DNA of 64,000 nucleotides from Tubulanus polymorphus. Taxonomy: Eukaryota; Nemertea; Palaeonemertea; Tubulaniformes; Tubulanidae. The translations under genes were made by a program, and so were the position numbers. The number at the start of each line of letters is the position of its first letter. The first letter of the stretch is position 1. Location: positions 11,677,155-11,741,154 of the forward strand of contig NC_134033.1 of assembly GCF_964204645.1 (NCBI RefSeq), in the 5' to 3' direction. Below the pieces are notes generated by a model. That model saw only the letters and a program-made list of their open reading frames with translations. It did not search any database and was not told the origin of the DNA. Of this stretch, positions 23,801-37,497 are shown piece by piece.

Positions 23801-26800
23801 TTCTCCTAACTCGTTCTTGGAGCACGTTCCTCCATTTTGACATGGATTCGGGTCACACGGGTCACCGACTGAAATGATAAATGCAGGACGCCATTATAAC
23901 TCAGAGACTCGCAATATGCGATTTACGATAAGCAATATGCGATATTTGAGACCTGACATCACTTACCTATTTCACAAAGATCCCCTGAGAAATTAGGAGG
24001 GCAGTCACACACAGGTTTACCGTAAACAGAGTAACATTCACCACCGTTTGAACAGTTCGTATTGGCGCAAATATCTACAACGAAATGTAATCAACTGCAA
24101 CAATTGATTCTTCATGAATTTGATTGGAAATTAGCACAGAGCTGAAATGATAGTAAAATAAAGGTTCAACCTACCGCAATCAGCCACCGGGATGCATCTC
24201 GACGCGGTGTAAATAAAACCGGCATCGCATTCACATCCGGCAGAGTTTGGTAAATCACAATTTGCTGCATCGACGGTTCGTTGTTCACATGTTGGTTGAC
24301 AACCGGACATTTTTCTGTTAAAAGCACTGTTTGCGGGACAATTTGGCACTAAAACGAAGGTATATCAGCGCTACTTAGATATTATCCATGATTGTGCATT
24401 ATATTCAATGCTACTGAAAAGGGATTTCACTTTTCATTTGGTTTTCAATTTATCCATATAAGCTACATAACATAACTTATCTTACAGCACAAATCCGCCG
24501 TTCTCCACGCGGTCACTGTATGTCCAGCCTCTTCGCACGCGGTCTCTGCCTCAGAAAGCGACGAACAAATGGTTTCCATGTCACCTCTCATCGCCGCTCC
24601 GTCAAATACACAGTTGTCGAAAGTCGTGGTTATAGTGGTATCATTAGCACCTATACATTCACTGAATGGACCGTCAGCTTTATTCAACAGACCGCAGAAA
24701 TTATCAGCACCGTATTTCGTCTTATCGGCTTCCGTTGGTACGAATGGCTCACTTGAAACAGACGAAAATATCAACTTCAATGGAAAATATTTACGGCAAC
24801 TTTACTAGAAACTCGATCAGAATTACTCGATACAAACGTGAAATCTAAGACAGTATGTACAAGGTACGAAATGCAAGATGATCAAATAGAAATTTCCGTT
24901 AACCTCCGGCAAAATTCACATCCTTGGCGCGTGGGATTTGAATAATGATCGTAGACGTTCAGTGAATGTGGTTTCTTTTGCCCTTGATGTATTTTGACAT
25001 AATTTGTTCTAGTTTTTGTATGATACTTACGCTGGAGCTTGTCGCTTACGTCTTCCGGCCCTCCCAACACAGCTGTAAAAAGATCAAATATTTCAAAGAA
25101 ACCGAGCATGGAACTTACTGATTTACTTCACCTAATCTGGACATGATTCTCTATTTCTCGGAAAAGACATTGCATACATTTTTGATAAACCTACCTTCCC
25201 GGTACGACGCACTGGTTATCGATGCCAAGTAAGCAACTCGCCGTCGCTGGATTGTCGTCAGCATAATTTCCATTACAATTTCCGCATAACCCGGTCAATC
25301 TACCGCCCAAATTGTTTGAACCTGATCTTCCACCGTATCTTACATAGAGCTTGTACCCGTAGACGTATTGCACTAAGACTCCACAGTTTAACAACTGCAC
25401 GCTATAGCTTCCATAACATTTCGTGATCATTATTCCCGGGAGTGTGACGCAGCCGCATTGACGAACTCCGTTTATCTAAATGATGGAATGACGACGATCT
25501 GTAGCCATTATACCAGACCAGATGTACATAGAGGAAAAAACTAGAAACACTGCAGCAAGTTCTGCAGATGTCACTTAAGATTTGACTCCAAAACATTGGC
25601 AAATCGTCAATTTCTAATTAGAATAAAACCAAGAATTGAAGGATCGTTATAGCACCTTTACTTGCAATCGAAAAGCAAAATTTCATCAACAGAAAATTAT
25701 AACTATTTGTTGTAAATTATAGATAATAATAAAACCTCAAAAGTTCCTCAAGACCGATTGCAGAATATACATATATATCTTACCCACAGATATTGGTGAT
25801 TGAACTGAAGTTTGTATCCGTTGTATTCAACAATCGCATATTTGACGTAAGCAATACGATAATACGGAAGGTTGCGGGAAGATATACGATATTTACAGGT
25901 TCCGTCAGCGTAACCGGCGTGCTCCGACAAAATGTATTTACAAGAAGATCCTTGGAAACTGAATGGACGCTGATCCAAAGATTTGTAATGAGGATCGCCA
26001 TAAACCGAACAGACACTATTGCACGGCCGTATAATAGGCACTGAAAGACGATATTGTTTCATTCAGATTGAAAAGTACATTTATGTTTGTGAAACAATTT
26101 GGCTGGGTACCAAAGTCCCAACCTCCAGCCTCGGAATAAATTAAAGTCATTATTTGTTTATAAGTGAACGGTAGATAATCAGCCCTTTCAACTTTTTAAC
26201 TAACCTTCGCAGCGATACCCTCGAAATCTGGTTGGGCACTGGCACACTGGTTGATCATTAACCACTTGACAAATTGCATCGTTTTTGCACGGATTTGGAC
26301 TGCACGGGTTCACTGTAATTGTGGTGATGTTTAAGGTCAGTATTTGATAGTTTGATACGTACTACTTGAAGGTGAACATAAAGTTGTTCTTACCACAAAT
26401 CGACGCGCAGGTACGAGACCTCCTATCAGTGGACACGGTACACTTTTTTCCAGGTGGACACGGATTCTTAACACATGGATCTGGTGGAAGAGTCACTGGT
26501 TGCATCACCGCTGTCGAAAGAAAATGTTTACAAAATATGTTCAGGTGGTTTAAGTGCATCCATGTGAAAAAATGGAAAGTGCACTATTTACAAAATGTAC
26601 ATTAAAGTGAACGACAATTAAGTATTAAGTAATCTGTTTGTTTGTCGCTTACCATTCCGAAACAAGCCCGAACATGATGTAGCTATACACCTACCTTGAG
26701 TGCATGTCGTCCCAGTCCATTCACTGGTACACGTGCATTCAGGAATTCTCTGCCTATTCCATGCGCACGTACCCCCATTTTGACAATAGTTTAAACAAGT

Positions 26801-28646
26801 TCCTGCAAAAATTATTTCAACTTCAAATTGCCTCGCAGAGGTACAAAATAAGTTTATGCTTTAGATTCTTTAGTCCTATCTATTCGCATGCTTTTGAAGC
26901 ATCTATCCGCAACATTTTTTGATTCAGGCAATTCCCTCTTCTTTCGGAAAATTTGGTAAAATCATTGATGGCAAATGTAATTAAGAATTCCGTCTTATAT
27001 CTACATACTGAACTCGCATATCGATCCTGTATAACCAGGAAAACATTCACAAGCAATTTGCTGTCCTCTTATGACTTCACATCCATTTTCGCAATTCCCT
27101 TTGAACTCGCAAACTGGTGGTTTCACTGCTGTCGAAAGAAAGTATTTTCAAAATTTGTTCAGTTGGTTTTAGTGCGTCCATGGGATTAGATAATAAGTGT
27201 GTGTACTATCTACAAAATATACATTTAAAGGCGAGTCCGCTAGACTTTTCGAGTCCCATGGCTAAAACTTGTCCAAAGGGAAATTTCACACGAGGGAAAC
27301 AGTAAAAACAGTACAAATGGGCAAAAAATACACTCAATTTCATTGTGTGTCAGTGCCTTCGTTGACCAAAATGGCAAACGTGCTCTCGACGAAAAAGCTA
27401 GGCGTTATCTAAAAATTGAACGACACTTAAACATTTTCAAACTAGAGAGGTGACAATTCTGTTTGTCACTTACCATTCCGCAACGAACACGAACATGGTG
27501 TACAAAAAAATCAAAATTCGTCGCAAACATGGAGTAGTTTAAGGGCTATTCTACCGTAATTCTAATACGAGTCCATCAAATCCCCGAGAAAAACTTAGGG
27601 TTGCCGATGGTATATGCAGTCAGTATATATGCAGTAATACACATACCTTGAGTGCAAGTCGTTCCAGTCCATTCACTGGTACATGTGCATTCAGGAACTC
27701 TCTGGCTATTCCATGCGCACGTACCCCCATTTTGACAAAAGTGTAAACAAGTTCCTGCAAAAATTATTCAAAAAGCAATTTTTAACAATTAATCATTGGA
27801 TACTTCAACAGTAATGAAACTTCAAATAGCTTCGCGGGGGAACAAAACAAGTTTATGCTTCAGATACTTAAGTCATATCTATTTGCGTAATATTTTTGCT
27901 TCAGTAAATTCCCTCTTCTTTTGGCAAATTTTGTAAAAATCGTTGATGGCATTTCCTTCTAAACTATACATACTGTACTCGCATATCGATCCTGTATAAC
28001 CAGGAAAACATTCACAAGCAATTTGCTGGCCTCTTATGACTTCACAACCATTTTCACAATTCCCTTTGAAGTCGCAAATTGGTGATGCTACAAAATATAG
28101 ATTTACATGTCAGTGCATAACTATTTATCACTAAATGTATCATCCGTTCAACCATATATCTTTTAAAATGTATACTAACCGCTTTTTGCGCCTGACACAG
28201 CAAAACACAGAATAATGAAAACGTAACCTGCAATAATAAAGATAGAGTTGAATGTTTAGATTGTTTTCAATAAGGCATTGCCGTGCTGGGACCCAAACCT
28301 GATTCCGTCGAGATGGGACACACGGCTCTAACGGGCAGACCCAATCAGATTTTATATTTGAGATGTGATTTATGATTGTTTTATCGTGAAATATCATATT
28401 CGAATATCCTATGGGATAACTTGGCGATCGTTCAATCTGTCATCGGGTTCCAATGTTATAAACAAAATTACCCGATGCAAACATCGATCATATATTCAAA
28501 TTCTATCTATCATAACAAAACACTTTTAATCTCTTTTAGCTCGGACCGCAAAGCCAGTATTCGATGAAAGAAATTATTCCGAATACGGATTTCTTCGTCG
28601 TTCCTGATACATAATTGAAGTGCTCGTGTAACTTACCTAACATCAT
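20819..28646 (-). CDS. Gene 3: mucin-like EGF-VWD-C8-TIL protein with very long Thr/Ser/Pro linker
   Basis: Seventeen exons, 5' to 3': 28646-28637, 28227-28180, 28087-27974, 27754-27647, 27128-27009, 26802-26695, 26510-26394, 26312-26205, 26040-25784, 25475-25195, 25072-25031, 24751-24486, 24348-24175, 24074-23967, 23868-23752, 23434-21297, 21073-20819. Joined length is 4371 nt (1456 aa). Same plan as gene 2, with two EGF pairs. Furin-type GRAGRRKRQAPA exon. The 2138-nt linker exon holds two blocks of TTPQSS-type heptads separated by a non-repetitive stretch that is a copied piece of the upstream intron. Using that copied acceptor (exon end 22591) keeps the frame and would give 1175 aa. The C-terminal domain ends YRRYAFNVDLG. 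Confidence 0.86.
21590..23415 (-). repeat. Giant 21-bp coding VNTR of gene 3
   Basis: Roughly 80 units of 21 bp encode TTPQSST-type heptads with variants TTPQAST, TTPHAST, TSPQSST and TTPPSST. Block one is about 22690-23415 and block two about 21590-22580; variants cluster regionally (HAST near the 3' end), indicating local expansion. The Thr/Ser density predicts heavy O-glycosylation. Confidence 0.92.
22591..22690 (-). repeat. Duplicated intron end and acceptor embedded in the gene 3 linker exon
   Basis: The minus strand here reads like the intron preceding the linker exon (AATTCTATTGTTTTCGTTGG then GTTAG) and continues into CGATGGATGCATCGG, matching CGATAGATGCAACGG at the true exon start near 23434. 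The segment stays open in frame as SIEFNSIVFVGLAMDASAK. It therefore arose by tandem duplication of intron end plus exon start. Confidence 0.8.
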
Positions 28647-28705
28647 GTTGACCGATTCAGTTGTCTGTGGCTTCTATGCTATAAGCTTATTGAAATATTT
28701 GATCA

Positions 28706-28713
28706 CATTTAAA
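28706..28713 (-). promoter_or_regulatory. TATA-like element of gene 3
   Basis: TTTAAATG on the minus strand, 60 bases upstream of the ATG at 28646. It has one base changed from the TTTAAATA of the paralogues. Confidence 0.45.
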
Positions 28714-29263
28714 GGGATATTACTTACGTGGGCCGCGCCTTCTAATTGGTTCTGTAGTGAACAGAGTGTCCTTCAAATCTAATAACATTCTCCAAAGGGC
28801 TTCGAATAACAGTATAGGGTCTACCATCACAAGCTCATGTTACGTGATCGAAGATTTATTAATCTCTTTTTACAATTGTAATTGAAAATCGCGAGTATCA
28901 CTTCCATTGAATATATTGAATGTAAATTAGAATTCTCGTCTTCCAGACTTGTTGAGGATTGTGTCGATAAATTGATTTCAATTTCAATTTCAATTTGAAA
29001 CACAAAAATATCGAAATTTTCCCATATATCTTTTGTATATTAAACCCCGTCGTTATAACGTATTCAGGTATGATAATCTATCGGACGTACAAGCCAAAAT
29101 TATAGATATAGATAAGTCAGTTATTACCGGATAAAAACAAAACTAACGATACAAACCCACTCACTGTATGCAGATTTGAAATTTAAAAATCGAAATCTAT
29201 TCAATCAAAAATTAATCAAAGAGACACGTCGACATGTCTCTTTGTAGTTTATTTTTCTCTCTT

Positions 29264-29348
29264 GAGCACATCCGTATCCTCGTGACACGATTCCATTGCG
29301 TTGATACCGTCCGTTCACTTCGCAGACGAACGGTCCACCGCTGTCACC
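29264..29348 (-). pseudogene. Truncated serine-protease exon
   Basis: [19 protein letters not shown] and [10 protein letters not shown], then homology to the exon at 18842-19075 breaks off. The VSWGYG Trp is changed to Arg, and the final helix and stop are missing. Confidence 0.75.
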
Positions 29349-29927
29349 CTGTCAGTTGCAAATACACAGACTAATACGCTGTAATCCGCTAAATGCAGCA
29401 AGGGTCCAGCTTTATCGACTGCATAAGTATTAAACAACTGGACACATGTGTGCATTTTTGACCAGTTTTATAAACTAGATACATTCTTAACCACTGGACG
29501 AATGGGAACAATAAACAAACATGCACGAATGCAAAGCTGCTCATCGACATTTTTGCGACTTAAAATAAAAGCGATTCCTGGTTCCCGGCTGGTGGCGCCC
29601 CTTTTGGCTTACGGGCAACAAGCCAATCAGAACCACGGAGACCCGTTCTTTCAGTTCCGGAGCTCAGGCGTAAAGTTAACATTTTATTTTTCTCCATTTA
29701 ATATCGACTTTTATGCTCATTTTAATCGCCCATCTGTAATTTATTTATTCCTTAACGTGTCTGGTAACATTGTTAGCGGTGGTCATATAGTGTATTTAAA
29801 TAGCTGCCAGGCAGAATTTTGGGTGGAGAAATTTGCTGCCTCTCCTGATCGGTCTTCATTGATCGGTCTATAGGTCAAATTTTAGAGTTTGGAATAAATG
29901 GGGCATGGAAAATCAAAATGAATAGGG

Positions 29928-30112
29928 CTTAATTTCCCTACCGAGGTAGGTGCCCGAGGAGAGGGCTTAATTGTCCTACCGCTAAGTAGGTACCCAAGGA
30001 GAGGGCTTAATTTCCCTATCGATAGGTAGGTGCCCAAGGAGAGGGCTTAATTGTCCTACTGCTCGGTAGGTGCCCAAAGAAGGGGCTTAATTGTCCTACC
30101 GTTCGGTATATT
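29928..30112. repeat. About 40-bp minisatellite, five units
   Basis: Five direct repeats built on GGGCTTAATT(G/T)(T/C)CCTACCG...GTAGGTGCCC(A/G)AGGAGA. Within each unit CCTACCG and CGGTAGG are complementary, so each repeat can form a small stem. No coding potential seen. Confidence 0.85.
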
Positions 30113-30215
30113 ATCTATATTCATATTTTATTGCTCACAAAAAGTAATTTACGTAGAGCAAAAAGTACAAATTTACAAAAATTGTTTTTAACAAGATGGC
30201 AAATACAACAATAGT

Positions 30216-30590
30216 TCAGAAGTATTTCAAGCCTTTTCTAATATAAATGACTAAGTCAAGACGAGTTCTTCCTGTAGAATTTATAAGTTGGCAGAGTTTT
30301 AAATGACTTGGTCTAATTCTGTAGTAGGGTTTTATGTGCGCTGCGCGTATGTCATTGAAAAAGGGACAAACTAACAAAAAATTATATTCGTCTCCAAGTA
30401 TGGCTGTGTTGCATTTAGGACATATTCTCTCTTCTCGCGGGGTACGATCGTAACGACCCACTTCGATCGGTAACACATGGTTTGAACAGCGAAATCGGCA
30501 AAATGAAATCCGTAGGTAAGTTTGCAAGTCAGTAAGATACCTTTCCGGACCTCAAGTTTTCTTGAATAATTTGTAGGTATCGGCAACTCG
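30216..30590 (-). mobile_element. Non-LTR retrotransposon ORF2 3' fragment
   Basis: Minus strand encodes LRISFCRFRCSNHVLPIEVG, then RTPREERICPKCN and DEYNFLLVCPFFNDIR, ending in a stop at 30216. This IExGRY...RxCxxC...DExHFLxxCP pattern is the usual C-terminal region of LINE-type reverse transcriptases in invertebrates. An in-frame stop upstream (near 30555) shows it is dead. No reverse transcriptase core is present nearby. Confidence 0.75.
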
Positions 30591-31635
30591 AGTTTGATTA
30601 CATAAAGCTTGCTATGCTTGTATATATTGATCTTTTGGTCGGAGGGAGAGGGTATGTGCTAAATAGTCTGGGCTTGGAGAGTTCTTTCCGAACTGTCGCG
30701 TATAAATGATAACCACTTATTTTCATTGCCATTATCATTAGATTTATACAATGCTTTGTGCTTACTTCCAATCTTCAATTTGGCCCGAAATTTAATCATT
30801 CTGCATTTTAACTAGAATTTCGATAGGGTAACGGCCTAGTTCTCCATACACAAACACTGTTGGGGTATAGTTTTCCTTAGTTTTAAAAGGTACTTGAAAA
30901 ATAATGATTGTACTTTTTCTGACATAGATAGATTTTCGTCCCACCAATTTTCACATGCAAATGAAACAATGCTGCAGCATCCGGAGGGGGGGGGCATTAT
31001 TTAGTTCTCAATTACTTCTGCTGCAAGTTTGTAATATTGCGAAATATTTGGATTGAGAACGCCTTTAAATAAGATAATTGTCTGCAAGCTTTGAATTTTG
31101 ACAATATTCCCCGAGTGCCGTCTTAACTAGAGTATATATTGCATTGCTTTACGTTTTCCATGTCTCGTGCACGATACCAGCAATCTCCCATGGTTTTAGA
31201 TGTGTATCGTCAATAGTTTGATATCAAGCGACGAATAGGACAATCGATAACACGTGACAACCAACGGTATTTCATTAAGCAGAAACAGAATTTTATTTGT
31301 AATTTGAACCACTGGTACATAGTTTTTAAATCTTGCAGGATTGAAAATAAAGTTTGACGTTATCGGAATACAGCTGTTATATATATATATATGTATGAAG
31401 GAAACATTTCGAACGAGGAAACGATATTTGATATATCTTTCGATGAAACTTATTCCCGTGTTGAAGACTTCAATTTCTTACTTCGCATCATCGACACTTA
31501 ATAAATAAGAAAAGAGATTCCTTTACAAGAAAAGCGAATAATCTATAGACCTTGTCCGAGCTGATTAGACAAATCGATTAACTTTGACCGATTGTTTGCG
31601 GATAGATTTGTTGGATTCCTTGAAGATGAACCTGT

Positions 31636-34600
31636 TTACCCCAAGTCGACGTTAAAGGCGTATCGTCGATACTTGACGGGCTTAGGTTTTGTCGTAAATT
31701 CTGTACCAGCCACAAGATCGTATTGAGTGGCGTATTTCCTGTATCCGATATATTCGAAGGCCGTGTATCCTGGTGGTTTAACGTTGACTGATAGATCATA
31801 AGTTAAAGCCTTCGAATAATGGACTGTTGTGAATATACCCAAGAAATCTCCTTTCTTGACTGCAATGCGCTGATCTACCGGTACATCAACCTGTTAAAAT
31901 GAGTAAATTCATCTGCTATGATAAGGTCGATTTCAAACACATCGTGATCGTGAAGTCACGTATATTACTAATCAGGCTCAATTACTTCATTCACTGAATG
32001 TCTAAAAACAAGTGAATACATAGACCTATGATAGATATCATCAGTTTATCCCGATCTTAATGATTGGTTCAAAAAACTGTCGTGTCAACGCATATTTAGG
32101 TAGAAGCCGAGCTAAATGGATTTAAATTAAATAGAACAAAATTACCGAAACGTTTCCTGTTTTCGCGCCGCTCAGAACCTGGAACCCGATAAGTTTGAAA
32201 GTGTGGCTACCGGTTTTTCTGAAAACTGCGCCGTTCACATCCTTGCCGTTGCCGGTCGAATAGTAGTTCCAACGAATAATGGACGAATCACACGATATTT
32301 TGTAATCGAGAAGAACTACTAATGAACCCATGTGTTTCCAACTGCCTTTAGTCATGCTCTTTCCTCCAACTTTTACATTACACGTTGTTGGTGGTGGTGT
32401 CGGTGCAGGTGTCGGTGCAGGTGTTGGTGGTGTGGTCGTTGGCGATTCTGGTGTAGTCGTTGACGATTGTGGTGTTGTAGCCGTTGCATCTATCCCTAAG
32501 CCAACAAGAAATACAGAATATAATTCAATTAGTCTCAATTAGTGTCTTGCACTGACGTCACGGCGTGTGGCTGCAGCTGTAAGTTATCACTAAATGTTCT
32601 TCGTTTAGCCGCTAATGCTTGGTGTAAAATACGGATACTGCGACATCTCAAACAAAAGCTCTACCCATAATAGACAATAGTCACAGATGACGGGTAGTTT
32701 GAATTAGATATCAAAATACATACGTTTAAAATCCCCCACCCACCACTCTCAGTAGTTCAGAAAAGATTTAGCAAAACTACATGACTTTGCAGGTAAAATC
32801 TCGTGCGCCAACGATGACTTTTATTTACCGAATTTGCAGAGTGGTCCGGCGAATGAATTGGTGCAGGCGCAGTTTGCTTCTCCTAACTCGTCCTTAGAGC
32901 ACGTTCCTCCATTCTGACATGGATTCGGATCACACGGGTCACCGACTGAAATGAGAAATGCAGAACGCCATTATAACTTAGAGACTCGCAATATGCGATT
33001 TACTATTAACAACATGCGATAAACAATATGCGATTTACGATTAACAACATGCGATAAACAATATGCGATTTTCGATTAACAATATGCGATTTTTGAGACC
33101 TGACATCACTTACCTATTTCACAAAGATCCCCTGAGAAATTAGGAGGGCAGTCACACACAGGTTTACCGTCAACTGAGTAACATTCACCACCGTTTGAGC
33201 AGTTCGTATTGGCGCAAATATCTACAACGAAATATGATTAATGTTAAAAACTGGAGAAATGAACTTGAGATTACAATTGAGGAGATTTAAATAACGGTTC
33301 AACCTACCGCAATCAGCCACCGGGATGCATCTCGATGCGGCGTAAATAAATCCGGTATCGCATTCACATCCGGCAGAGTTTGGTAAATCACAATTTGCCG
33401 CATCGACGGTTCGTTGTTCACATGTTGGTTGACAACCGGACATTTTTCTATTAAAAACACTGTTTGCGGGACAATTCGGCACTAAAATAAAATATATCAG
33501 CGCTACTATAACATTATACACGATTTAGTCTCTATGTTTCTTGTCTTTTAGTGGTTTTTATCTCTTTTGTTTGTTTTTTTAATTAATTCTATATGAGCTA
33601 CATAGCATTATGTATTTGTATTCAGTTTCACAGGAGTATCGCGATTGTATCGTGTATCTTTGAACACGTCGAGTGTAAATAATTTCAAAGACTTTTCTAT
33701 AGATTTGAAATTCGTGAATCTGCGGACCTACAAAGTGTACGGCATACTCTGCGTGACACGCACATCAGACGGAACCATTTCTGGTATTAATGAATTCATG
33801 CAATCTTTCTTTCTATATCAAAATACCTTTCTTCCATCGTTTAGTTATTTCTATAATCTATATATAACATAATTTATCTTACGGCACAAATCCGCCGTTC
33901 TCCACGCGGTCACTGTATGTCCAGCCTCTTCACACGCAGTCTCCGCCTCAAAAAGCGACGAGCAAATGGTTTCCATATCACCTCTCATCGCCGCTCCGTC
34001 AAATACACAGTTGTCGAAAGTCGTGGTTATAGTGGTATCATTAGCACCGATACATTCACCGAATGAACCGTCAGCTTTATTCAACAGACCGCAGAAATTA
34101 TCAGCACCGTATTTCGTCTTATCAGCTTCCGTTAGTACGAATGGCTCACTTGAAACAGACGAAAATATCAACTTCAATGGAAAATACAAGCGGCAACTTT
34201 ACAAGAAACTCAATCAGAATTAGTCAATACAAACGTGAAATCTAAAACAGCATGTACAAGGTGCGAAATGCAAGATGATCAAATAGAAATTTCCGTTAAG
34301 TAACCTGCGGCAAAATTCACATCCTAGGCGCGTGGGATTTGAATAATGATCGTAGACGTTGAGTGAATGTGGTTTCTTTTGCCCCTGATGTATTTTAACG
34401 TATTTGTTCTAGTTTTTGTTTGATACTTACGCTGGAGCTTGTCGCTTACGTCTTCCGGCCCTCGCAACACAGCTGCAAAAAGATCCAATATTTCAAAGAA
34501 ACCGAGTATGGAACGTACTGATTTACTTCACCTAATCTGGAATCTACTGATTCTCTATTTCTCGGAAATGACATTGTATACATTTTTGATAAACCTACCT

Positions 34601-37441
34601 TCCCGGCACGACGCACTGGTTATCGATGCCAAGTAAGCAAGTCGCCGTCGCAGGATTGTCGTCAGCATAATTTCCATTACAATTTCCACATAACCCGGTC
34701 AATCTACCGCCGAAATTGTTTGGACCTGATCTTCCACCGTATCTTACATAGAGTCTGTACCCGTAGACGTATTGCACTAAGACTCCACAGTTTAACAACT
34801 GCACGCTATAGCTTCTATAACATTTCGTGATCTTTATTCCCGGGAGTGTGACGCAGCCGCATTGACGAACTCCGTTTATCTAAATGATGGAATGATTATA
34901 TTACACCAGACTAGATGTACATTGAGAAAATTAAACTGGAAATACTGCAGCAAGTCTTTTAGTTGTCACGTAAATTTTAAGATTTGACTCTAAAACACTG
35001 GCAATTTGTCGATTTCTACTTTGAATAAAACCAAGAAAGAATTGAAGGATTGTTTAAGCTATTTTACTTGCAATCAAAAAGAAGCAAACTTTCATCAACA
35101 GATTTACATAAGACCGATTGTAGAATATATATCTTACCCACAGATATTGGTGATTGAACTCAAGTCTGTATCCGTTGTATTCAACAATCGCATATTTGAC
35201 GTAAGCCACGCGATAATACGGAAGGTTCCGAGAAGATATACGATATTTGCAGGTTCCGTCTGCGTAACCGGCGTGCTCCGACAAAATGTATGCACAAGAA
35301 GAGCCTTGGAAGTTGAATGGACGCCGATCCAACGATTTGTAATGAGGATCGCCGTAAACCGAACAGACACTATTGCACGGTCGTATAATAGGCACTGAAA
35401 TAGGAATATTGTTTCATTTAGATTAGAAAGTGCTTTTAGGTTTATGAAACAATTTGACTGGGTATCAAAGTTCCTTCCTCCAGCCTCGGAATAAGTAGAG
35501 TCCTTATTCATTTAGAAGTGAATAGTAGATAATCAGCCTTTTTAACTATTTAACTAACCTTCACAGCGGGCGCCTTGGAATCCGGTTAAACACTGGCACA
35601 CTGGTTGATTGTTAACCACTTGACAGATTGCATTGTTTTTGCACGGATTTGGACTGCACGGGTTCGCTGTAATTGTGGTGATGTTTAAGGTCAGTATTTG
35701 ATAGTTTGATACGCGCTACTTGAAGGTGAACATAAAGTTGTACTTACCACAAATCGACGCGCAGGTACGAGACCTCCTATCAGTGGACACGGTACACTTT
35801 TGTCCAGGTGGACACGGATTCTTAACACATGGATCTGGTGGAAGAGTCACTGGTTGCATCGCCGCTGTCGAAAGAAAATGTTTTCGAAATTTGTTCAGGT
35901 GGTTTTAGTGCATCCATGGGATAAAATGGAAAGTGCACTATTTACAAAATATACATTAAAGTGAACGACAATTAAGTATCTTCAAAGTAGAAAAGTGACA
36001 ATTTTGTTTGTCACTTATCATTCCACAACGAACACTACGTGATTTACAAAAAAATCTAAATCTGTCGTTACTATGACGTAGTCAAGAAAAGGGAAATAGT
36101 CCATCGAACGGTGGACAATCGTATTTGCGCGATGTGAGACTGAGGACCGCGCGCTGGTCCCATCTATCACTTAACCTTAACGTGCGCGAGCGGCTGTTCA
36201 GGTAGCCAATCGGATACCTTGCGCCTTTGTCTGTTTCTCTCTACAGTTCTGCATCACAATAAGTAGACGTGTTTGAACATCCGTTCTTGCAAAAATCCGT
36301 TATAGTCGTCGCATTTTACTCCGTTAGCTGACGAAATAAGGACCGCAATGTAGTCTTCGACTTGCTGGCATTTATAACAACATGAACCGTGATATTATGT
36401 GCGCGCAGGCTCCTTTGTCAATTAACATAGGCTCGTTAATATGGCGTAACCAAGAAAAACTTCAGGTTTCTAATATGCAAATCGAACACCTACCTTGAGT
36501 GCATTTCGTCCCGGTCCATTCACTGGTACATGTGCATTCAGGAACTCTCTGGCTATTCCATGCGCACGTACCCCCATTTTGACAATAGTCTAAACAAGTT
36601 CCTACAAGAATAATTCAAATAGCCATTTTTACAATTAATCATGTTTGGATAATGGAACAGTAACGGATAAGACAAATCAAATAGCTCCGCGGAGGTATGA
36701 AACAAGTTTATGATTTAAATGTCATATCTATTTGTGTTTTCTTGAAGCATCTATCAATATATTTTGCTTCAAGAAATTGCCTCTTCTTTTGGAAAATTTG
36801 GTAAAATTATTGATTGCCAACGAAATTAAGAATTTCCTTCTTCAATAAAACATACTGTACTCGCAGAGGGATCCTGTGTAACCAGGAAAACATTCACAAG
36901 CGATTTGCTGGCCTTTTATGACTTCACATCCATTCTTACAACTCCCTTTGAAGTCGCAAATTGGTGATGCTACAAAATATAGATTTACATATCAGTGCAT
37001 AGCTATATATCAATCACTAAATTCAACCATTTATCTTTTGTTATTGTCTGGCAAAATTCGATTGTGTATAAAATGTATACTAACCGCTCTTTGTGCCTGT
37101 CACAGCAAAGCACAGAACAATGAAAACGTAACCTGCAATAATAAAGATGTTTTTCAATAAGGCATTGCCGTGCTGGGATCCAAACCTAATTGCATCGAGA
37201 TACGCGGCTCTAAAAGGCTGGCTTTTATGTCGATAAGCGACGGGACGCCTACCGACTCCTACCGACGCAACTGAGAGCAACCGCGATCGCAGCCCAGCTT
37301 ATGTCGACTGCGCTCCGATTCCCAGTAGCTGAGGCCGACTAGCGGGATACGAGATCCTCCCAGTTGCTTCCCTGCTCATGTCGGTTACGGTTACTGGCAA
37401 ATGCACCGGCTCATATGGTCACGTTACTTACCTAACATCAT
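31636..37441 (-). CDS. Gene 4: secreted EGF-VWD-C8-TIL protein, short linker
   Basis: Fifteen exons, 5' to 3': 37441-37432, 37132-37085, 36969-36856, 36601-36494, 35864-35748, 35666-35559, 35394-35138, 34879-34599, 34472-34431, 34148-33883, 33481-33308, 33221-33114, 32945-32829, 32495-32146, 31890-31636. Joined length is 2355 nt (784 aa). One EGF pair, one small Cys module, EGF, VWD with CSVYGDPHY and GLCGNCNG, RRKR exon, C8, TIL, two EGFs. The linker is reduced to two heptads plus a TPAPTPAPTPPPT tail. The C-terminal domain ends YRRYAFNVDLG. A deletion of about 16 bases between ATG and promoter is shared with gene 6 but not gene 5. Confidence 0.87.
33000..33095. repeat. ATGCGAT intronic minisatellite, gene 4
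   Basis: Repeats of the form AACAATATGCGATTTACGATT in the intron between the two EGF exons that follow TIL. Longer versions occur in genes 5 (about 43553-43678) and 6 (about 54227-54352), a short one in gene 1 (3953-4000). Copy number varies by paralogue. Confidence 0.8.
36060..36480. other. Intronic insertion shared by genes 4-6
   Basis: About 420 bp, GC-richer than its surroundings (for example GAGGACCGCGCGCTGGTCCC), in the intron between the second EGF and the Cys module. Repeated at about 46680-47100 and 57120-57540, and not found in genes 1-3. Probably a transposon relic of unknown type. Confidence 0.5.
37206..37425. other. GC-rich insertion in intron 1 of genes 4-6
   Basis: About 215 bp with ACGGGACGCCTACCGACTCC and TCATGTCGGTTACGGTTACT, interrupting the tRNA-like relic. 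Copies at about 47826-48045 and 58262-58490; absent in genes 1-3. Its base composition is unlike that of the intron, suggesting a mobile-element insertion before the recent tandem duplications. Confidence 0.5.
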
Positions 37442-37489
37442 CTGTGGTTTTTATGCTATAAGCTTAGTGAAATATCAAATATTTGATCA

Positions 37490-37497
37490 TATTTAAA
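37490..37497 (-). promoter_or_regulatory. TATA-like element of gene 4
   Basis: TTTAAATA on the minus strand, 49 bases upstream of the ATG. The spacing is shorter than in the paralogues because about 16 bases of the 5' leader are missing. Confidence 0.5.

Noticed and set aside
29448-29873. Plus-strand 141-codon frame
   Set aside because: No homology recognised, composition typical of random AT-rich DNA, and no splice or repeat support.
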